Shown here: positions 1 to 9,256 of the stretch, piece by piece
Position numbering within the stretch: the first letter of the stretch is position 1
How the letters are laid out: each line of letters begins with the position of its first letter
Assembly: GCA_963834855.1 (NCBI GenBank)
Contig: CAWIDH010000032.1
Span: 186,001-250,000, forward strand
Reading direction: 5' to 3'
DNA: 64,000 nucleotides
DNA from: DATJKD01 sp963834855
GTDB taxonomy: Bacteria > Pseudomonadota > Gammaproteobacteria > Steroidobacterales > Steroidobacteraceae
Translations under genes and position numbers: made by a program
The notes under the pieces: model-generated
Seen by the model: the letters and a program-made list of their open reading frames with translations, nothing else
Databases searched by the model: none
What the model was told of the DNA's origin: nothing

Positions 1-1
1 G

Positions 2-679
2 ACGATCGCCGCCGACGCTGACGCCGGCCGTCTCGCCGCGCTGCTGCGCAGGGACGGCCGACCGATCGCCGGCGTCGTCGACGCGATGTCCGGTGACCCG
101 GGTCGCGGCCGGCTGATCGATCACCCCACCGAGGTTCTACGCCGCACGCTGGACGAAGAGCTGCTCCCGCACCTGTCGGCCGCGCGGTACCTGATACCGC
201 TGCTGGCGCAGGCGAAAAGGGGTGGCAGCTACCTGCTGATAGGCGGCCCAGGCAGCGAGTCGCCCTGGGCCAATTACGGCTTCCGCTCGGTCGCTGCCTC
301 GGCGCTACGGATGGTTGCCTGCGTGCTGCACGACGAGGCGCGGAGCCTCGACGTCCGCGTGCAGATGCTCCTGGTCGGAAAGCCGGTGCGCGGCGAAGTC
401 GCCTGCCGATACGAGTGCAGCGAGTGGCCGAGCGCGGCTGCGATCGGGCGGCACGCCGTGCACCTGATTTCGCTTCGCGACGCTGCCGGCCGCGAAAGTG
501 GCGTCGCGCCCGCGCTCGTCGCGGCCTCCGCACGCGCCATCGTGCGCCACGTAAACGATGTCGATTCGACGCTCGTTCCGACGACCAGCACAGGGAGGAG
601 CTACACGGACGTGCCCTCCTTTCTGAGCGCCTTGAATTCCCAGGACCGTCACGAGGTGAATCCCGATGAGACTCCGTAA
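2..679 (+). CDS. SDR-like protein, 5' end outside window
   Basis: The reading frame is open from the first codon of the window, so the N-terminus lies upstream. The visible part reads like the second half of a Rossmann-fold short-chain dehydrogenase: an IAGVVDAMSG stretch (beta4), a GGSYLLIGGPGSE stretch (beta5) and an ANYGFRSVAASALRM helix where SDRs carry Tyr-x3-Lys. Here the Tyr is followed by GFRS, so the usual Lys is not obvious and activity is uncertain. The last 14 nt overlap the start of the RND adaptor gene, which suggests co-transcription with the efflux operon. SDR membership is inference from fold-like motifs, not a search. Confidence 0.55.
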   Translation, partial: TIAADADAGRLAALLRRDGRPIAGVVDAMSGDPGRGRLIDHPTEVLRRTLDEELLPHLSAARYLIPLLAQAKRGGSYLLIGGPGSESPWANYGFRSVAASALRMVACVLHDEARSLDVRVQMLLVGKPVRGEVACRYECSEWPSAAAIGRHAVHLISLRDAAGRESGVAPALVAASARAIVRHVNDVDSTLVPTTSTGRSYTDVPSFLSALNSQDRHEVNPDETP

Positions 680-1880
680 GGTTTACACCCGATTTGGCGC
701 CGGTGTCGCCATCCTCGCCGTCGCCACCGGGATCGTGTTTGCCTTCGGCGGCGACGCGGACGGCAGCAAGGCGTCGGGCGAGGGCATGCCGCCGCCGCCC
801 GAAGTGAGCGTCGCGCAGGTCGTGTCGCGCGACGTCCGGCAGTGGGACGAGTTCACCGGTCGTGTCACCGCGGTCGAAACCGTCGAGCTCCGGCCGCGCG
901 TCAGCGGCTACGTCGAGCGGGTCGCCTACGAGGAAGGGCAGGAGGTGCGCAAGGGCGACCTGCTGTTCCTGGTCGACCAGCGCACGTACCGTGCCGCGTA
1001 CGATCGCGCAAGGGCGGAGCTCGAACGTGCCCGCAGCGAGTCGAAGCTGGCGGCCAGCGAGTTCGCGCGCGCGCAGACGCTCGTCGACGCACGGGCGATC
1101 TCGGGCGAGGAATTCGACGCCCGCAAGGCGGCGACCAGCCAGAGCAACGCCACGGTGCGCGCCGCCGAGGCCGCGCTCGATCGCGCGCGGCTCGACCTCG
1201 AGTTCACCGAGGTTCGTGCCCCGATCGACGGCCGCGCAGGCCGTGCCATCGTGACGGTCGGTAACCTCGCGCAGGCCGACTCGACGCTGCTGACGACGCT
1301 GGTGTCGCTCGACCCCGTGCACGTCTATTTCGAGGCGGACGAGCAGACCTACCTGGGCTACAACGAGCTCGCTCGCCGCGGCGAGCGCGGCGAATCGCGC
1401 AACCCGGTGCGCGTCGGCCTCGCGAACGAGACCGGCTATCCGCACGCGGGCACGCTCGACTTCACCGACAACCAGGTCGATCCGCGCACGGGCACCATCC
1501 GCGCCCGCGCCGTCGTGCCGAATCCGGATCGCGTGTTCACGCCGGGGCTCTTTGCGCGCGTCCAGCTGGAAGGCAGCGGCGTGTTCCACGCGCATCTGAT
1601 CGACGACAAGGCGGTGCTCACCGACCAGGACCGCAAGTACGTCTACGTGCTCGGGCCGGGCAATACGGCCGTGCGCAAGGACATCGAGCTCGGCCGCATG
1701 GTCGACGGGCTGCGCGTGGTGAGCTCGGGCCTCGAGCCGATCGACAAGGTGATCGTGCACGGCGTCCAGAAGGTATTCGTCGCCGGAATGCCGGTGACGC
1801 CGCAGGTGATCGAGATGGGTGAGCCGCCGCCGTCGCCCGCAGGGCTGCCCGCGGGAGAAGAGAAGGTGGCGGCCCGCTGA
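666..1880 (+). CDS. RND efflux periplasmic adaptor (membrane fusion protein, MexE-like)
   Basis: This 404-residue protein should bridge an inner-membrane RND pump and an outer-membrane channel. It begins with a hydrophobic anchor (about residues 11-28). A lipoyl/barrel-sandwich half follows (ELRPRVSGYVERV, then EGQEVRKGDLLF), then a long alpha-hairpin rich in Ala, Arg and Glu (about 110-185), the second lipoyl half (APIDGRAG) and the MexE-type DPVHVYFEADEQTYL segment. The ATG follows a GAGGTGA ribosome site that lies inside the end of the preceding gene. The pump gene starts 40 nt downstream with its own GGGAGA site. Length and order of parts are normal for the family. Confidence 0.93.
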   Translation: MRLRKVYTRFGAGVAILAVATGIVFAFGGDADGSKASGEGMPPPPEVSVAQVVSRDVRQWDEFTGRVTAVETVELRPRVSGYVERVAYEEGQEVRKGDLLFLVDQRTYRAAYDRARAELERARSESKLAASEFARAQTLVDARAISGEEFDARKAATSQSNATVRAAEAALDRARLDLEFTEVRAPIDGRAGRAIVTVGNLAQADSTLLTTLVSLDPVHVYFEADEQTYLGYNELARRGERGESRNPVRVGLANETGYPHAGTLDFTDNQVDPRTGTIRARAVVPNPDRVFTPGLFARVQLEGSGVFHAHLIDDKAVLTDQDRKYVYVLGPGNTAVRKDIELGRMVDGLRVVSSGLEPIDKVIVHGVQKVFVAGMPVTPQVIEMGEPPPSPAGLPAGEEKVAAR

Positions 1881-1919
1881 ACGGAACAGGCGGCGGCAGC
1901 GCCGCCACAGGGAGACAGA

Positions 1920-4900
1920 ATGGATTTCTCAAAGTTCTTCATCGACCGGCCGATCTTCGCCGCGGTGCTCTCGATCGTGATCTTCGCCGCCGGCCTGATC
2001 GCGATCCCGCTGCTGCCGATCAGCGAATACCCGGAAGTGGTGCCGCCCTCGGTGGTGGTGCGCACGGTGTATCCCGGCGCCAACCCGAAGGTGATCGCGG
2101 AGACCGTGGCCACGCCGCTCGAGGAGGCGATCAACGGCGTCGAGGGCATGACGTACATCAAATCGGTCGCCGGCTCCGACGGCGTGCTGCAGATGACGAT
2201 CACCTTCCGCCCCGGGACGGACGCGGACGACGCGGCGGTGCGCGTGCAGAACCGCGTCGCCCAGGCGCTCGCGCGGCTGCCCGAGGACGTGCGCCGGCAG
2301 GGCGTGACCACGCAGAAGCAGTCGCCCGTCTTCCTCATGGTGGTGCACCTCGTGTCGACGGACGGCAAGTACGACACGCTGTACCTGCGCAACTACATGC
2401 GCCTGCACGTGAAGGATGAGCTGGCGCGTCTGCCCGGCGTCGGCGACGCGCAGATCTTCGGCGGCGGCGACTACGCGATGCGGATCTGGCTGGACCCGGA
2501 CAAGGTCGCTTCGCGCGGCCTGACCGCCGGGGACGTCGTGCGCGCGGTGCGCGAGCAGAACATCCAGGTCTCGGCCGGCCAGCTCGGCGCCGAGCCGATG
2601 CCGAACGGCAGCGACTTCCTGACCCTGATCAACGCCAAGGGTCGCCTGAGCACTGTCGAGGAGTTCGGCGACATCGTGCTCAAGAGCGGCGCCGATGGCG
2701 AGATCGTGCGCCTCGCCGATGTCGCGCGCCTCGAGCTGGACGCCGGCGACTACACGCTGCGCGCGCGGCTGGATGGCAAGGAAGCGGCCGCGATCGGCAT
2801 ATTCCAGGCGCCCGGTGCCAATGCCCTCCAGATCCGGGACGCGACGATCGCGAAGATGGACGAGCTCGCGAAGCGCTTCCCGCCGGGCATCGAATACAAG
2901 TCGATCTACGACACCACCATCTTCGTGCGCGATTCGATCAAGGCGGTGGTGACCACGCTGATGGAAGCGGTGCTGCTGGTCGTGCTGGTGGTGATCCTGT
3001 TCCTGCAGACCTGGCGCGCCTCGATCATCCCGCTGATAGCGGTGCCCGTGTCGATCGTCGGCACGTTCGGCGCGCTGTACCTGCTCGGCTTCTCGATCAA
3101 TACATTGACGCTCTTCGGGCTGGTGCTCGCGATCGGCATCGTCGTGGACGATGCGATCGTGGTGGTGGAGAACGTCGAGCGCAACATCGAAGAAGGCCGC
3201 AGCCCCCTGGCCGCCGCGCACCAGGCGATGAAGGAGGTGTCCGGGCCCATCATCGCGATCGCGCTGGTGCTGTGCGCGGTATTCGTGCCGATGGCCTTCC
3301 TGACCGGCGTCACCGGCCAGTTCTACAAGCAGTTCGCGGTGACCATTGCGATCTCGACGGTGATCTCGGCGATCAATTCGCTGACGCTGTCGCCGGCGCT
3401 GGCAGCGCGCCTGCTCAGGGATCATGGAGCGCCGAAGGACGCGCTGTCGCGCGTGATCGAGCGCCTGTTCGGCTGGGTGTTCCGCCCGTTCAATCGTTTT
3501 TTCAAGCGCAACTCGGAGCGCTACCAGGGCTCGGTATCGCGCATGCTGGGCGGGCGCGGCAGGGTGTTCGCCGTGTACGCCGTGCTCCTGGTGGCGACCG
3601 CCGTGGTGTTCCAGTGGGTGCCGCGCGGCTTCATTCCGCTGCAGGACAAGCTGTACCTGATCGCCGGCGTGAAGCTGCCCGAAGGCGCTTCGATCGAGCG
3701 CACCGATGCGGCGCTGAAAAAAGTGGCCGACATCGCGATGAGCATGGAGGGCGTGCAGAACGAGGTGGCATTCCCGGGCCTGAACCCGCTGCAGTTCACC
3801 AATACGCCCAATAGCGGCGTCGTGTTCTTCCCCTTGAAGCCGTTCAACCAGCGCCACCTGAGCGCCGAGCAGATCAATGCCGAGATCAACCAGAAGATCG
3901 CCGGCATCCAGGAGGCCTTCGCCTTCTCGCTGATGCCGCCGCCGATCCAGGGGCTTGGCAACGGCTCGGGTTACTCGCTCTTCATAGAGGACCGCGCCAA
4001 TCTCGGCTACGGCGCGCTGCAAGCGGCCGTCGGCGCCTTCCAGGGCGCGGCTTCGCAGACGCCGGGGATGGGCTTTCCGATCACCAGCTACCAGTCCAAC
4101 GTGCCGCAACTCGACGCCGAAGTGGACCGGGTCAAGGCCAAGGCCCAGGGCGTGCCGCTGACGGAGCTGTTCGACACCCTGCAGACGTACCTGGGCTCGG
4201 CCTATATCAACGACTTCAACCTGTTCGGCCGCACCTGGCAGGTAATCGCCCAGGCCGACGGCCCGTATCGCGACAACGTCGAGGACATTGCCAACCTGCG
4301 CACGCGGAACGACCGCGGCGAGATGGTGCCGATCGGCTCGATGGTGAAGGTCAGCGAGACCTACGGGCCGGACCCGGTCCTTCGCTTCAACGGCTACCCG
4401 GCCGCCGACCTGCTCGGCGAAGCCGACCCGCGCGTGCTGTCCTCGGGGCAGGCGATGGCCAAGGTCAGCGAGATCGCGGCGCAGGTGCTTCCCAACGGCA
4501 TGGGCTTCGATTGGAGCGACCTGAGCTACGAGGAGGCGACCCAGAGCAAGGCCGCGCTGGTCGTGTTCCCGCTGGCGATCCTGCTCGCTTTCCTGGTGCT
4601 CGCCGCGCTGTACGAGAGCTGGACGCTGCCGCTGGCGGTGATCCTGATCGTGCCGATGTGCATGCTCTCGGCGCTGCTCGGCGTCAAGTTCACCGGCGGC
4701 GACAACAACACCTTCGTGCAGGTCGGGCTGGTGGTGCTGATGGGCCTGGCCTGCAAGAACGCGATCCTGATCGTCGAATTCGCGCGCGAGCTGGAGATCC
4801 AGGGCAAGGGCACCATCGAAGCGGCGCTCGAAGCCTGCCGCCTGCGTCTGCGCCCGATCGTGATGACCTCGGTCGCGTTCATCGCTGGCACGGTGCCGCT

Positions 4901-5090
4901 GGTGCTCTCGCATGGCGCAGGCGCGGAAGTGCGTTCCGTCACGGGCATCACCGTGTTCGCGGGGATGCTCGGCGTGACGCTCTTCGGCCTGTTCCTGACG
5001 CCGGTGTTCTACGTCGCGCTGCGCAAGCTGGTGACTCGTCGCCGGCCCGTCATACAGCCGTCGCTGCCCCTGGAGGTCTCCCATGCCTGA
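1920..5090 (+). CDS. RND multidrug efflux permease (HAE1 family)
   Basis: The 1056-residue length is typical of proton-driven AcrB/MexF-type pumps. The N-terminus MDFSKFFIDRPIFAAVLSI is the standard first transmembrane helix. The proton-relay acidic pair is present in TM4 (GIVVDDAIVVVENVERN) and the matching lysine in TM10 (GLACKNAILIVEFARE). Two large periplasmic loops flank TM1-2 and TM7-8, as expected. It should export amphiphilic compounds with the upstream adaptor and downstream channel; substrates cannot be read from sequence. Its stop overlaps the channel gene by 8 nt. Confidence 0.96.
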   Translation: MDFSKFFIDRPIFAAVLSIVIFAAGLIAIPLLPISEYPEVVPPSVVVRTVYPGANPKVIAETVATPLEEAINGVEGMTYIKSVAGSDGVLQMTITFRPGTDADDAAVRVQNRVAQALARLPEDVRRQGVTTQKQSPVFLMVVHLVSTDGKYDTLYLRNYMRLHVKDELARLPGVGDAQIFGGGDYAMRIWLDPDKVASRGLTAGDVVRAVREQNIQVSAGQLGAEPMPNGSDFLTLINAKGRLSTVEEFGDIVLKSGADGEIVRLADVARLELDAGDYTLRARLDGKEAAAIGIFQAPGANALQIRDATIAKMDELAKRFPPGIEYKSIYDTTIFVRDSIKAVVTTLMEAVLLVVLVVILFLQTWRASIIPLIAVPVSIVGTFGALYLLGFSINTLTLFGLVLAIGIVVDDAIVVVENVERNIEEGRSPLAAAHQAMKEVSGPIIAIALVLCAVFVPMAFLTGVTGQFYKQFAVTIAISTVISAINSLTLSPALAARLLRDHGAPKDALSRVIERLFGWVFRPFNRFFKRNSERYQGSVSRMLGGRGRVFAVYAVLLVATAVVFQWVPRGFIPLQDKLYLIAGVKLPEGASIERTDAALKKVADIAMSMEGVQNEVAFPGLNPLQFTNTPNSGVVFFPLKPFNQRHLSAEQINAEINQKIAGIQEAFAFSLMPPPIQGLGNGSGYSLFIEDRANLGYGALQAAVGAFQGAASQTPGMGFPITSYQSNVPQLDAEVDRVKAKAQGVPLTELFDTLQTYLGSAYINDFNLFGRTWQVIAQADGPYRDNVEDIANLRTRNDRGEMVPIGSMVKVSETYGPDPVLRFNGYPAADLLGEADPRVLSSGQAMAKVSEIAAQVLPNGMGFDWSDLSYEEATQSKAALVVFPLAILLAFLVLAALYESWTLPLAVILIVPMCMLSALLGVKFTGGDNNTFVQVGLVVLMGLACKNAILIVEFARELEIQGKGTIEAALEACRLRLRPIVMTSVAFIAGTVPLVLSHGAGAEVRSVTGITVFAGMLGVTLFGLFLTPVFYVALRKLVTRRRPVIQPSLPLEVSHA

Positions 5091-6555
5091 GTTCCGTATC
5101 CGTCGTGCGGCGTCGCTCGCGGTCGTGTCGGCGGTGCTGGCCGCCTGCGCCGTCGGTCCCGACCACGTTCGTCCGGAGGTGCCCGTATCCGCGCGGTTCG
5201 CACGCGACGTGGCGGTAGGCGGGGGCGACCCGGGAGCAGTCCCCGTGGCCACCCCCGAGGCCGATGCGGCGTTCTGGGCCACGTTCGACGACCCGACGCT
5301 GACCCGGCTGGTCGACGCGGCGCTGCTCGCCAACCATGACTTGCGCGTCGCACTCGCCCGTTACGACGCGGCGAATGCGCTGCTGCGCGAGGCGGGCTTC
5401 GACCGCTATCCGACGGTCACGGCCACCGCGGGTGCGAGCGACGGGCGCTCGAGCGCGGACCAGTTCCCCGGGACCACGCGCGAGGAGCGCGATGCCGAGA
5501 GCTACGACGCCGCGATCATCGCGGCCTGGGAGCTCGACCTGTTCGGCCGCGTCCGGCGCAACGTCGAGGCGCAGCGCGCCGATGCGCTCGCCAGCGCGTC
5601 CGACCTGGCGGCACTGCAGGTCATCATCGCGGGCGAGGTGGCGCGCAGCTACCTCGAGCTGCGCGGGCTGCAGGAGCGGTTGCGGGTCGCGCGCGAGAAC
5701 GCCGACAACCAGCGCGAGACCTTGTACCTGGTCGACGTACGCCTCGCGGCCGGTCGAGGCACGGAGTTCGACACCTCGCGTGCGCGCGCCCAGCTCGAAT
5801 CGACGCTCGCGCGCGTTCCGGCGCTGGAGGCGTTGGTTGCGGTCACGCAGCACCGCCTCGCCGTCCTGACCGGCAACACCCCGGGGACGCTGATCTCCGA
5901 GCTCGACGCGCCCAGGCCGCTGCCGGCGCTCCCGGCGCGGCTCGATCCCGGCACGCCCGGCGAGCTGCTGCGCCGCCGGCCCGACGTCATCGCGGCCGAG
6001 GAGCGGCTGCACGGGGCGACCGCGCGGATCGGCGTCGCGACGGCGGACCTGTTCCCGCGCTTCACGCTCTCGGGCTTGATCGGGACCCAGGCCATCGACA
6101 CGAGCGCGCTGTTCGAGCGGGACAGCGAGCAACGGCTCATCGCGCTGGGCGTCGACTGGTCGTTCCTCGACATCGGCCGGGTGCGCGCACGGATCGCCGG
6201 CGCTGACGCGACTGCGGCGGGCGAGCTGGCCCGCTACGAGCAAGTCGTCCTGCTGGCGCTGGAGGACACCGAGAACGCGCTCGTCACCTTCGCGCACGCG
6301 CGCGTCGAGGACCAGCACCTGGAGCGCGCTGCCACGGACAGCGCACGCGCCGCCCAGCTTGCGCGGCTGCGTTTCGATGCCGGCGCCGCTGACCTGCTCG
6401 ACGTGCTGGATGCAGAGCGCGTCCAGCTACAGGCGCAGGACGCCTTCGCCGACGGGCGCACGCGCACCGCGACGGCGCTGGTCGGACTCTACCGGGCACT
6501 GGCGGGCGGCTGGCCCACGCGGCTGCCTGAGCGCGAGCAGGTGAGTTCGCGGTGA
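5083..6555 (+). CDS. Outer-membrane efflux lipoprotein (NodT/OprM-type)
   Basis: This 490-residue TolC-like channel completes the tripartite pump. The signal peptide ends in a lipobox LAAC followed by AVGPDHVRPEVP, the standard NodT-family start. Two repeated OEP domains follow; the first shows IAAWELDLFGRVRRNVEAQRA and the second GVDWSFLDIGRVRARI, the matching positions of the internal repeat. RRPDVIAAEERLH is the family's conserved mid-protein motif. The start lies 8 nt before the pump's stop, and the stop TGA overlaps the next gene's GTG, so translation of all parts is probably coupled. Confidence 0.95.
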   Translation: MPEFRIRRAASLAVVSAVLAACAVGPDHVRPEVPVSARFARDVAVGGGDPGAVPVATPEADAAFWATFDDPTLTRLVDAALLANHDLRVALARYDAANALLREAGFDRYPTVTATAGASDGRSSADQFPGTTREERDAESYDAAIIAAWELDLFGRVRRNVEAQRADALASASDLAALQVIIAGEVARSYLELRGLQERLRVARENADNQRETLYLVDVRLAAGRGTEFDTSRARAQLESTLARVPALEALVAVTQHRLAVLTGNTPGTLISELDAPRPLPALPARLDPGTPGELLRRRPDVIAAEERLHGATARIGVATADLFPRFTLSGLIGTQAIDTSALFERDSEQRLIALGVDWSFLDIGRVRARIAGADATAAGELARYEQVVLLALEDTENALVTFAHARVEDQHLERAATDSARAAQLARLRFDAGAADLLDVLDAERVQLQAQDAFADGRTRTATALVGLYRALAGGWPTRLPEREQVSSR

Positions 6556-7187
6556 AAGCTGCCGCCGCCTTCGCCTTCGTGTGGCTCGCCACCGCGGGGG
6601 TGGAGGCGGGGGCACAGGCGTGGCGGCCCGACGCGGCGTTCTCGCAGGTCGGCGCCGGCGCGGCGACGGACGCCTGGTCGATCGGCGGGCAATGGCACTG
6701 GAACCGGGCGTGGATCCTGCGCGACTCGCTCGTGGTGCACGGCCGCTGGGAGTTCTCGGTCGGGCGCTGGCGCACGGACCCGGACGAGGAAGGCAGCGAT
6801 CGCGCGTGGGTCACGCAGGTGAGCGTGGTGCCGACGCTGCGGCTCTCGGGCCTGAGCGAGCGCGGCTGGTACGCCGAGCTTGGCTCCGGGCCGAGCCTGC
6901 TCGCGCCCCTCTTTCGCAGCCGGGATCGCGCGTTCTCGACGGAATTCAACTTCCAGAGCCACCTCGCCCTGGGCTACGTGCTGGGCGAGCGCCGCGAGCA
7001 CGACATCGGTTTGCGCATCGAGCACTTCTCCAACGCCGGGATCCGCGACCCGAACCCCGGGGTGGAGTTCGCGTCGCTGCGCTACACGTACCGATTTGGC
7101 GGTGGAAATGGGCGCCATCGGTTCGCGGGCACGGAAGAACAAGCCGCTGACTCCGCGAGCCCGCTCCACGACCCTTCTGATACTTGA
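6552..7187 (+). CDS. Lipid A 3-O-deacylase, PagL-like outer-membrane barrel
   Basis: PagL removes the 3-O-acyl chain from lipid A in the outer membrane. The 211-residue product has a signal peptide (cleavage near GVEAGAQA) and alternating beta-barrel strands. The catalytic set matches: His148 and Ser150 in EHFSNAGIRDPNPG and Glu162 exactly 14 residues after the His, the spacing known for the Pseudomonas enzyme. The natural end would be the aromatic strand YTYRF, yet about 29 hydrophilic residues follow, which is odd for a barrel. Translation starts at GTG (GTGA overlap with the channel gene). Sharing an operon with an RND pump suggests linked envelope defence, which is inference. Confidence 0.85.
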   Translation: MKAAAAFAFVWLATAGVEAGAQAWRPDAAFSQVGAGAATDAWSIGGQWHWNRAWILRDSLVVHGRWEFSVGRWRTDPDEEGSDRAWVTQVSVVPTLRLSGLSERGWYAELGSGPSLLAPLFRSRDRAFSTEFNFQSHLALGYVLGERREHDIGLRIEHFSNAGIRDPNPGVEFASLRYTYRFGGGNGRHRFAGTEEQAADSASPLHDPSDT

Positions 7188-7250
7188 CGAACCCGGCACG
7201 CGGGAGCGCGCTCTGGTCGAAGCGGCACGACGGGGACGGAGACCGCACCA

Positions 7251-7934
7251 TCAAGCCGACCTCAGATATGGCAGGCCCGAAGTCTTGACGTACATGGTGC
7301 ATCCTCCCGCCGACCGGGGACGATGCTCCGAGCCGACCGGAAGGCGCAGCCAGCACCCCGAGGAGTAGGCACCGGCGTCGTCGACGAACTCCCCGTCCAG
7401 GACGAACAACTCGGCACCCTGCTGGTAGGAGATGACTCCCGGGCTCGTTTCCGGCTTCCAACGCTCGAGGCGCATCTCGTCCGAATAGCCGGCCTGCTGA
7501 TAGAGCAGCTTCTGCTCGACTCCCGGAAGCGAGGCCGGTTGCCAGGGGAGCGTGTGGGTATCGACGGCCACGTGGTGCCGATCCCGGCCCGGAAACTGCC
7601 TCAGCTTCACGAGCAGCACGCAGCCGGGCTTCGAAAATGGCGAATGCCGAAAGCCCTCAGGATTGAGGAGATACGTGCCCGCGGGCCAGTCGCCATACTC
7701 ATCGGAGAACACGCCCTCGAGAACGAGGATCTCTTCTCCCTCCGGATGGTCGTGCGCCGGAAACGTTGACTTCGGATCGTAGCGCACGACGGCCGTGACC
7801 TGGCCGGACTCCGGAGGGCCTACCAGGTGGACTCGCTTGCGCCACACCGAGCCGCTTGGGCTGCGCGTCCATTCCATCCGATTCGTATCGGCCACGGCCC
7901 GGACGAGGAGATTGCCGTTGATCGTGTCGTCCAT
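7251..7934 (-). CDS. Tandem cupin protein, ChrR-like
   Basis: The 227-residue protein has two cupin halves. The first carries a complete metal-binding pattern, HDHPEGEEILVLEGVFSDE, followed by GTYLLNPEGFRHSPFS, as in ChrR-type anti-sigma/cupin domains. The second half (about residues 140-225) keeps the fold but has weaker metal ligands. The start is the ATG preceded by GAGAAGAG; the open frame continues upstream without resembling protein. It is the last gene of a minus-strand run that begins at the ACT-domain gene, 52 nt after the acetyltransferase. No zinc-binding anti-sigma N-terminal domain is present, so a sigma-factor partner is not implied. Confidence 0.82.
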   Translation of the reverse strand: MDDTINGNLLVRAVADTNRMEWTRSPSGSVWRKRVHLVGPPESGQVTAVVRYDPKSTFPAHDHPEGEEILVLEGVFSDEYGDWPAGTYLLNPEGFRHSPFSKPGCVLLVKLRQFPGRDRHHVAVDTHTLPWQPASLPGVEQKLLYQQAGYSDEMRLERWKPETSPGVISYQQGAELFVLDGEFVDDAGAYSSGCWLRLPVGSEHRPRSAGGCTMYVKTSGLPYLRSA

Positions 7935-7986
7935 GTCTCTTCTCACGGGCGCGAGTCGGTGATCACCGCACGGCCACACCTTACCG

Positions 7987-8523
7987 TCAGGCGATGGCTC
8001 GCTCCATGCGCACGAATTCGATGGCTGTGCCGTCGGGCAGGGCGTCCGTAACATGCTCGGCTTCGCGAAAGCCGCAAGCGGCGTAGAACGGCACGCCCGG
8101 CAGCGTCGCCATGAGCTCGAGCCGCCAGAACTTTGACGCTCGCGCGGCCTGCTCGCAAGCATCGAGCAGCAAGCGGCCGATGCCCCGCCGCGCATGCTCG
8201 GGTGCAACGAAGAAGGCGCGGATCCGCGCCGCGTCCGTGGCCGGATCGAGGAGATCCGAGGGGCCCACCGGGCGCTGGTCGCCTCCATAGAGCGTGCGGC
8301 GCCGGCTCCAGCCGCCGCAACCCAGGATGGCCTCGCCTTCGGTCGCCGCGAAGTACGTGCCGTCGGCGATCAGCACTGAGTCGACGCCGAAGACGTAGCG
8401 GATGGCGGCCTCGGTCTGCGCCGGCGTGTAGTAGCCGACGCTCAACGCACGCGCCGAACGCTCGATCAGGTGCTGCAACGCTGGGGTGTCAACCGACCGA
8501 GCGGGACGGAGTTCGATGGTCAT
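7987..8523 (-). CDS. GNAT family N-acetyltransferase
   Basis: The 178-residue protein has the GNAT order of motifs: an N-terminal MTIELRPARSVD strand, IRAFFVAPEHARRGIGRLLLDACE (motif A, acetyl-CoA pyrophosphate loop RRGIG) and a C-terminal VPFYAACGFREAEH (motif B). EAILGCGGWSRRRTLYGGD is the usual mid-sheet segment in this subfamily. The substrate cannot be read. Its ATG overlaps the stop of the upstream gamma-glutamylcyclotransferase-like gene in an ATGA, showing co-translation. Confidence 0.88.
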   Translation of the reverse strand: MTIELRPARSVDTPALQHLIERSARALSVGYYTPAQTEAAIRYVFGVDSVLIADGTYFAATEGEAILGCGGWSRRRTLYGGDQRPVGPSDLLDPATDAARIRAFFVAPEHARRGIGRLLLDACEQAARASKFWRLELMATLPGVPFYAACGFREAEHVTDALPDGTAIEFVRMERAIA

Positions 8524-8918
8524 GCGACTGCATCGATGTACTCGCGCGGAAACCCGAGCTTTGCGAGCACGTCGCGGAGCCGCGCGGCGTATTGCGCGTT
8601 CGCCTCGTCCGGCTGCGGGGCGGTGGCGAGGTTGTAGCAGAGCGCGCGCAGCGATTCGCCGTCGAACGTGCGGATCGCGATGGTTTCCGGCCGGTACTGC
8701 TCGAGGCCGGGCGCGGCATAGAGGCGGTCGAGCTCCGCCTGCGTCAGTGCGTAGACCATGCCGTAGACGCGGCCGCCGGTGGATGGGGTCAGCGTCGCCC
8801 GCCGGCCGATGCGCAGTGCAAAGCCGTCGGCGTATGCGCGCCGCGGATCCGTCGGGCTCACGTGGCTGTCGCGGAGCACGTCGCCATCCATGAAGAGCCC
8901 GTAGAAGAATACGTCCAC
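8520..8918 (-). CDS. Gamma-glutamylcyclotransferase-like (AIG2 fold) protein
   Basis: The product begins VDVFFYGLFMDGDVL, the FFYG/LM pattern that opens gamma-glutamylcyclotransferase-fold proteins. It continues through GGRVYGMVYALTQAELDRLYAAPG, the usual position of the catalytic Glu segment. The start is GTG at 8918: the conserved FFYG strand lies before the first ATG, and TAGTG overlaps the stop of the VOC gene by one base. With 132 residues it is slightly short. Its stop overlaps the GNAT start (ATGA). The substrate is unknown; a role in glutathione or gamma-glutamyl amine turnover would be family-level inference. Confidence 0.75.
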   Translation of the reverse strand: MDVFFYGLFMDGDVLRDSHVSPTDPRRAYADGFALRIGRRATLTPSTGGRVYGMVYALTQAELDRLYAAPGLEQYRPETIAIRTFDGESLRALCYNLATAPQPDEANAQYAARLRDVLAKLGFPREYIDAVA

Positions 8919-9256
8919 TATCGACCACTGACGCTGCACTCGGCGCCGTCGGAATCGCGAAACCTCGCAATCTTCTGGCCGTGCAGCTCGGTCGGCGCCG
9001 CGGTGAACTCGACGCCCTGTTCCATCTTCTCGGCGTAGAAATGCGCGATATCCGACACCCGGAAGCCCAGCTGACAACTGCCGGCCGGATGCTCCGGCGA
9101 CGCGAGGTGCAGGGCCAGCGTCGTCGGCCCGGTGTCGAACTCGCTCCACTGCGGCGACTGAAACCTGAGCTCGAGGCCCAGCCGGTCGCGGTGGAAGCGC
9201 ACGGCTTGATCCATGTTTCCGACGTACTTGATCGCATAACTGAGTGCAGTGCTCAT
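8918..9256 (-). CDS. VOC family (glyoxalase/bleomycin-resistance fold) protein
   Basis: The 112-residue single VOC module reads KYVGNMDQAVRFHRDRLGLELRF, then WSEFDTGPTTLALH, then LGFRVSDIAHFYAEKMEQGVEF and RFRDSDGAE. This is the paired beta-alpha-beta-beta-beta arrangement of glyoxalase-fold metalloenzymes. The ATG has an AGGAG site and overlaps the DUF167 stop in an ATGA. The C-terminus stops soon after DSDGAE; most relatives run a few residues further. It lies in the middle of the tight six-gene minus-strand unit. Confidence 0.82.
   Translation of the reverse strand: MSTALSYAIKYVGNMDQAVRFHRDRLGLELRFQSPQWSEFDTGPTTLALHLASPEHPAGSCQLGFRVSDIAHFYAEKMEQGVEFTAAPTELHGQKIARFRDSDGAECSVSGR

Noticed and set aside
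1929..5333. 1134-codon open frame opposite the RND pump
   Set aside because: It is His/Arg/Gln-rich low-complexity sequence with no domain and mirrors the pump codons; a high-GC antisense shadow.
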